Assembly: GCA_027923505.1 (NCBI GenBank) | Contig: BROI01000001.1 | Location: forward strand, 2,886,001-2,950,000 | Length of the DNA: 64,000 nt | Source of the DNA: Mayamaea pseudoterrestris | Lineage: Eukaryota; Bacillariophyta; Bacillariophyceae; Sellaphorales; Sellaphoraceae | Reading direction: 5' to 3' | Shown here: one piece after another, positions 59,780-64,000 of the stretch | Layout: each line of letters opens with the position of its first letter | Numbering within the stretch: the first letter of the stretch is position 1 | Program-made: the position numbers and the translations under genes | Notes under the pieces: model-generated | The model's database searches: none | Seen by the model: only the letters and a program-made list of their open reading frames with translations | Told to the model about the DNA's origin: nothing

Positions 59780-60999
59780 ATGCTTGCGCTGAGAAACCTA
59801 ACGCCTCGCACAATCCGAAAGCTTACATCTTCTTCTCGCTTCATCATGCACGTCGCTGCTCGACCATCTGATCTCGTTGGCAACACGCCGCTCCTTGACC
59901 TTGCTCCCATTTTGAAGCAGCATGGCATTGACGGTGATGACGCTCCCAAGCTCTACGGCAAGCTCGAGTCTCTCGGTCCCTGTAGCTCCGTCAAGGATCG
60001 TATTGGACGCAGCATGATTGATCAAGCTGAAAAGGATGGTTTGATTCGCCCGAACTACAGCACCCTCGTGGAGCCAACCAGTGGAAACACTGGCATTGCG
60101 CTTGCCTTTTTAGCGCGTGAACGAGGATATGGATGCATTCTTACCATGCCTGAGACCATGTCACTCGAAAGGCGCATGATGCTCTTAGCCTTGGGGGCTG
60201 AAGTAGTCCTTACACCGAAGGAGACGGCTGTGAGTGGAGCGATTGCCAAGGCACAGGAAATCTTGGCCGAGTTGGGCGACAAGGGGCACATGCTCAACCA
60301 GTTTGAAAATCCAGCCAACCCCAAAACTCATCGCGAAACGACTGGGCCGGAGATTTGGAGAGACACGGATGGAAAGATTGACTACTTCTTTAGTGGCGTG
60401 GGAACTGGCGGGACCGTCACTGGTGTTTCGCAATACATTAAAGGTTCGGAGGAGTTTAGCTTGCCGCCGCTCAACCCGAATCTTTATACGGTGGCGGTGG
60501 AGCCACAGGAGCAAATGCTGCTAACCGAAGCCAAGGGCGGAGAAAAAATTGGAGAGCAGGGTCCTCACAAGATTCAAGGAGTAAGGATGTCTCGGTGTTT
60601 TGTCTATTTCGACTTCCAATATATATGTCTAATCATTTGCTGCCTTTTGTATACCAGATGGGAGCCGGCATCGTTCCCAAGGTCATCAACCTTGATCTTG
60701 TCGACGAAGTAGTTCCATGCCATTCAGACCATGCCATGGATATGACTCGCGAACTCTGGCTCATGGGTCTTCCCACTGGAGTCTCGGCTGGAGCCATTGT
60801 ACATGCTGCCGTCGATGTTCTTAAGCGCCCTGAAGCCGCAGGAAAGACGGCTGTCTGTATTATTCCTTCCTTTGGCGAGCGTTACTTTTCGCATCCGGGC
60901 TTTAACACCATCCGCGAAACGGCTGAAAACCTCAAGAAGCAGCCTTTGCCCGAGCCTTGGGACAACCGAAAGTATGGATTTGACACCGAACGTGGGTAG
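59780..60999 (+). CDS. Cysteine synthase (O-acetylserine (thiol)lyase, PLP-dependent)
   Basis: Exons 59780-60580 and 60658-60999 (77-nt intron) give 380 residues. N-terminus MLALRNLTPRTIRKLTSSSR looks like a mitochondrial presequence; a second ATG (M23) precedes the core. The core holds SDLVGNTPLLDLA, the PLP lysine in CSSVKDRIG, the substrate loop VEPTSGNTGIALAFLA, TMPETMSLERRMMLLALGAE, the phosphate loop GVGTGGTVTGVSQY, then HKIQG/MGAGIVPKVINLDLVD across the splice and GLPTGVSAGAIVHAA. The enzyme makes cysteine from O-acetylserine and sulfide. The usual NPGG before SVKDR reads LGPCS, a divergent version, so a related beta-substituting enzyme such as a cystathionine beta-synthase-like form is possible. 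No CBS domains. Confidence 0.85.
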
Positions 61000-61071
61000 T
61001 TAGTCAACTATTTTTGCAACGTACGTTTTCAAAACGATGATTGTTAGTTGTTAACATACATAAGTACTACA

Positions 61072-62931
61072 ATGTCCTACAATAGTATGATGTACACTGG
61101 TCAAAAGCTACAAGTACGAGTCCAGTCGGCATCATTGAGAAACGGTGCGACTGCGCGTTTCATTTCGCGCCGCGAGCCCCACGCGCGTTGGAAATCAGTT
61201 CCTCGACTTCGACGGATTGACAATGGCCATGGCATCCGGAACTGCTACTATCTTTATCCAAAACACGCACGAGACATGAAAGATCTTGCATCAAACCAGG
61301 ACGGCGGCTATGGAAGCGCTCTCACAGAAGCGACCGTCTCAGAGCGTTTCGAAACACGACAATTTGCGAGCAACCACTCAGAAAACGAAATCAGTGTCAT
61401 GGCGGAGGCTCATCATATGTTTGCATCCATCCAGCGCGAGGGTTCTTTAGAGCAGGTTGAGGAAGATCTGGTGGTGGGTTTGCTTAATGACGGTGAGCGA
61501 CGAAACTTGAGTCGATTGGCTCGAGAAGATTCGTCGCAACAGCAATACCCTTTTTTCCATTTCATGTTCCGTCGCATGCGATTCCTGGGCGACTATCTTG
61601 CCTATTTGACGCTGCTCGCCATGCTTCTTATAATACCGGTTGTCATGTATCGGGCTATTGAGAAGCAAAAATTTGACTTGGCAGCCTTTCACAGCGCAGA
61701 AATCATGACGCTTGGTACTGTCATCCTGTCGGCGAGGCTGGTGTATCTGCATCTTACGCACTGGTACATGCCATTGGTGCAACGATACGTCGTCCGGATA
61801 CTTTGGATGGTTCCAATATATTCGGTGCAGTCATATTTGAGCTTGCGATTCCACGAATCAAGAACCTACATTGACTGCATCCGCGACTTGTATGAGGCTT
61901 ACGTAATCGCAAGCTTTGTGTACTACTTAATACAGCTCTTGGGTGGAGAAGAAGCCCTGGTGCAGATTTTGTTACGAAAATCGGATACGGATCTTGGCAA
62001 GCATCCATGGCCGCTCGATCAGGTCTTATATCCGTGGGAGCTCGGAGAGGAATACATGTTGCAGTGCAAACACGGAGTTCTACAATATGTGGTCTTTAAA
62101 ATTATGGCAACGGTTGTTACATTTGTTTTCGAGAGCATGGGTCTTTATCATGAGGGCAAGTTTGACTGGAAGACTGCCTACCCATATTTGTGCTTTTTTC
62201 AAAACCTATCAGTCGCCTACGCAATCTACTCTCTGGTTCGCTTGTATCGTGCAGTCAAGGAGGAGCTGGAATATCCTGTAAACTGGCATCCACTTGGCAA
62301 GTTCCTATGTATCAAGGGGGTCATTTTCTTTACATGGTGGCAGGGCGTCATTATATTCTACCTTCGCGCTCATGGAATCATTGAAGACATGGGAAACTGG
62401 ACGTCCGCTGAGGTGGCGTATGGACTCATTGACTACTGCATCGTCATTGAGATGGTGGGCTTTGCAATTGCTCATAGTTATACGTTTACCTACAAGGAAT
62501 ATCTACCTGAGAATATAGCGCAGCATACGGGCGAAGAGATTGATGCAGGGGAGGATCTAGACGATGCGGAAACGAGAAGGGACCCCTCGACTACGTGGGA
62601 CCGGGTGGGATATCATCCGCCAGCGACATTGTCGTCTCCTATGGATTTTAAGGATGCCTTTTGGAGCTCCGCTATGCCGCGGGACATGCGACAAGACATT
62701 CAACGACTCAGGCAAGAAGCCATGACTGCAGTTCGAACACGAAACCCTGTTAGTATCAGCATGGCGGAAATGATTGCGAAGGTTAGTGGCGAAGTTGATG
62801 TTGAAAGTGACGATGGAGAGGAGTTGGACGACTCCCAACCTGTCGAACAAAGTGTCGCTTGCCAGGAGATTGATATTCACAGTGAACAAGGGACAGTGCA
62901 ACTCGTCGAACCCGAGTCGACTTTCGTTTAG
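61072..62931 (+). CDS. TMEM184/OST-alpha-like (DUF300) seven-span membrane protein
   Basis: Single exon, 619 residues from the ATG at 61072, only 72 bp after the cysteine synthase stop. After a hydrophilic N-terminus of about 165 residues come seven hydrophobic segments from about 175 to 480. TMEM184 signatures are MVPIYSVQSYLSLRF, IDCIRDLYEAYVIASFVYYL, LQYVVFKIMATVVTF, NLSVAYAIYSLVRLYRAVKEEL, PLGKFLCIKGVIFFTWWQGV and the late Phe/Tyr-rich HSYTFTYKEYL. Human relatives include TMEM184A/B/C and the steroid transporter subunit OST-alpha, and a plant relative is LAZ1. A transport or signalling role is therefore inferred. The C-terminal about 130 residues are acidic and cytosolic. Confidence 0.88.
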   Translation: MSYNSMMYTGQKLQVRVQSASLRNGATARFISRREPHARWKSVPRLRRIDNGHGIRNCYYLYPKHARDMKDLASNQDGGYGSALTEATVSERFETRQFASNHSENEISVMAEAHHMFASIQREGSLEQVEEDLVVGLLNDGERRNLSRLAREDSSQQQYPFFHFMFRRMRFLGDYLAYLTLLAMLLIIPVVMYRAIEKQKFDLAAFHSAEIMTLGTVILSARLVYLHLTHWYMPLVQRYVVRILWMVPIYSVQSYLSLRFHESRTYIDCIRDLYEAYVIASFVYYLIQLLGGEEALVQILLRKSDTDLGKHPWPLDQVLYPWELGEEYMLQCKHGVLQYVVFKIMATVVTFVFESMGLYHEGKFDWKTAYPYLCFFQNLSVAYAIYSLVRLYRAVKEELEYPVNWHPLGKFLCIKGVIFFTWWQGVIIFYLRAHGIIEDMGNWTSAEVAYGLIDYCIVIEMVGFAIAHSYTFTYKEYLPENIAQHTGEEIDAGEDLDDAETRRDPSTTWDRVGYHPPATLSSPMDFKDAFWSSAMPRDMRQDIQRLRQEAMTAVRTRNPVSISMAEMIAKVSGEVDVESDDGEELDDSQPVEQSVACQEIDIHSEQGTVQLVEPESTFV

Positions 62932-63582
62932 CGATTGTAATCGCCATCGTGATGAGCATCATGGGTATACCAGTCGCACTGGAACGATCGCGCGAGATTG
63001 AAAACGGGTGCACAGAGCGTGGGTGGTTGGAATGCAGGTTTCATTGCCGAAGTGATTATACTACATCATTCGGCCGCTAACCGATACCATGCGTTTGACG
63101 CTTTCCAAGAGCATGAGACGCCAGTCCTTATGAATAAGTATGCACATGATTACGCTGGCTTTTTTAAAGTGTGTTTGCGTCTGTTACGGTACACTCTGCC
63201 AACTTGTTACCTAGCAATGAAAGCATGTCATCCACCATCCGCTCTAGCGCTCCGTACCTCCTACTGTACCGTAATGACTGCGAGTGGTTGCATCTCCAAA
63301 TACCGGTACCGACTTAGTTAATGCAGAAGCCGTAATAAAACATGCTAGGCATCCAAGCATTAGGTTGAAATGGTAGCTGTTGTCGGTTATACTAATGTTG
63401 TCGGTTAGGAAACGGACTCAAATTTTCGAAAGAAAATTCGAGTGCCCGTCAGACACCAGGTCACACATCGCGCATCGTCCTCGTTCCAACGCCTTTCCAC
63501 TTTTTACTTTCGGCGCTCGCTGGCAGCATAAGCGCTCACCTCTTTGTATTGCTTGTGCCAAGCTCAACATTGATACTTCCAT
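62932..63582. other. Intergenic region with TACCGGTA
   Basis: 651 bp. TACCGGTACC at 63301-63310 and a near-repeat of GTTGTCGGTTA at about 63379 and 63397. No gene seen. Confidence 0.45.
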
Positions 63583-64000
63583 ATGACTTTTGTGCAATGG
63601 ATGAAAAGACGTCGTGCTGCTATCGTCGAAGCATCGACGAATAATTCCAACCACGACGGCAAGAATTCGCCACGTCGTCGTTGCAGATTATTGAATCGAA
63701 CGGAAAGTATCGCATTAGATGAAACGCTGTCTTTGTCAACGACAACTGACGACGCTCAATGGCGAATAGGTGAGTGAAATGGGCTGATTAACAACATGGA
63801 CGCTTATTAAATTCTCAGTGTGTTGTTGTTTTTTTTCTACAGAGAACCTTTTACCCACTGGAGCGCCTCGATCGTCAGATTGGTGGGTGGAATTGACAGA
63901 AATGGAGAGGGACCAAGAGGAAGAAGCAAACGGTTTCAATGAAGGCGATGGTGATCAAGTTGGTCCCCAATTTCGCAACTGTGGGCTTGATATATGGAAC
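63583..64000 (+). CDS. Start of an unknown gene, cut by the window end
   Basis: Exon 1 is 63583-63769 (ATG at 63583) and exon 2 starts at 63843 after a 73-nt intron with a strong T-rich end (TTTTTTTTCTACAG); exon 2 is open to the window end. The visible 115 residues begin MTFVQWMKRRRAAIVEA, contain a basic SPRRRCRLLNR stretch, then LLPTGAPRSSDWWVELTEME and an acidic Glu/Asp-rich part. No family can be assigned from this fragment. Confidence 0.55.

Overview
The window looks like nuclear DNA of a photosynthetic stramenopile, most likely a diatom. Three things point there. First, at least five predicted proteins begin with a signal peptide whose cleavage region carries the aromatic residue typical of heterokont plastid presequences (for example ASAF|VQ at 20118, SHAF|VP at 9871, TGAF|LS at 12756). 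Second, a head-to-head pair of bHLH-PAS genes (23919-27947) resembles the diatom RITMO1/bHLH1a-bHLH1b locus. Third, coding regions are compact, with few short GT-AG introns (mostly 64-140 nt) and genes packed at about one per 1.7 kb on both strands, often divergent with very short shared promoters. No rRNA, tRNA, CRISPR array, transposon or virus-like element was recognised.

Left third (1-23.5 kb): COG3 (Golgi tethering; its C-terminus lies outside the window), a two-hotdog MaoC-like protein, a very unusual PNGase-ILEI-thioredoxin-PUB fusion, a large receptor-like protein with a C-terminal WW domain, a plastid acylphosphatase-like protein, a plastid protein with two NTF2/SnoaL-like domains, a TCAIM-like J-domain protein, a first bile-acid/sodium symporter (SBF) family transporter, two further predicted plastid proteins and a PDZ protein.

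Middle third (23.9-45.4 kb): the bHLH-PAS pair, a GH18 chitinase-like protein, a second SBF transporter, RNase P/MRP subunit POP4, ribosomal protein eL42, a Ulp1/SENP SUMO protease, a PfkB sugar kinase, a plastid membrane protein, two single-pass membrane proteins, a GT47 exostosin-like glycosyltransferase and a T1/BTB (KCTD-like) protein.

Right third (45.7-64 kb): COG6, an LYR-motif protein, mitochondrial-type ClpX (five exons), a low-complexity protein with a duplicated motif, a membrane-anchored RimJ/RimL-type acetyltransferase, RER1, a 42-bp tandem repeat, 20S proteasome subunit beta 2, a cysteine synthase, a TMEM184-like membrane protein and the start of an unknown gene cut by the window end.

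Themes rather than operons link the genes: Golgi retrieval (COG3, COG6, RER1, GT47), protein quality control (PNGase fusion, Ulp1, ClpX, proteasome beta 2) and plastid proteins. Splice junctions were placed by hand from GT-AG sites plus reading-frame and domain continuity. An 8-bp palindrome TACCGGTA recurs about eight times, mostly between genes.
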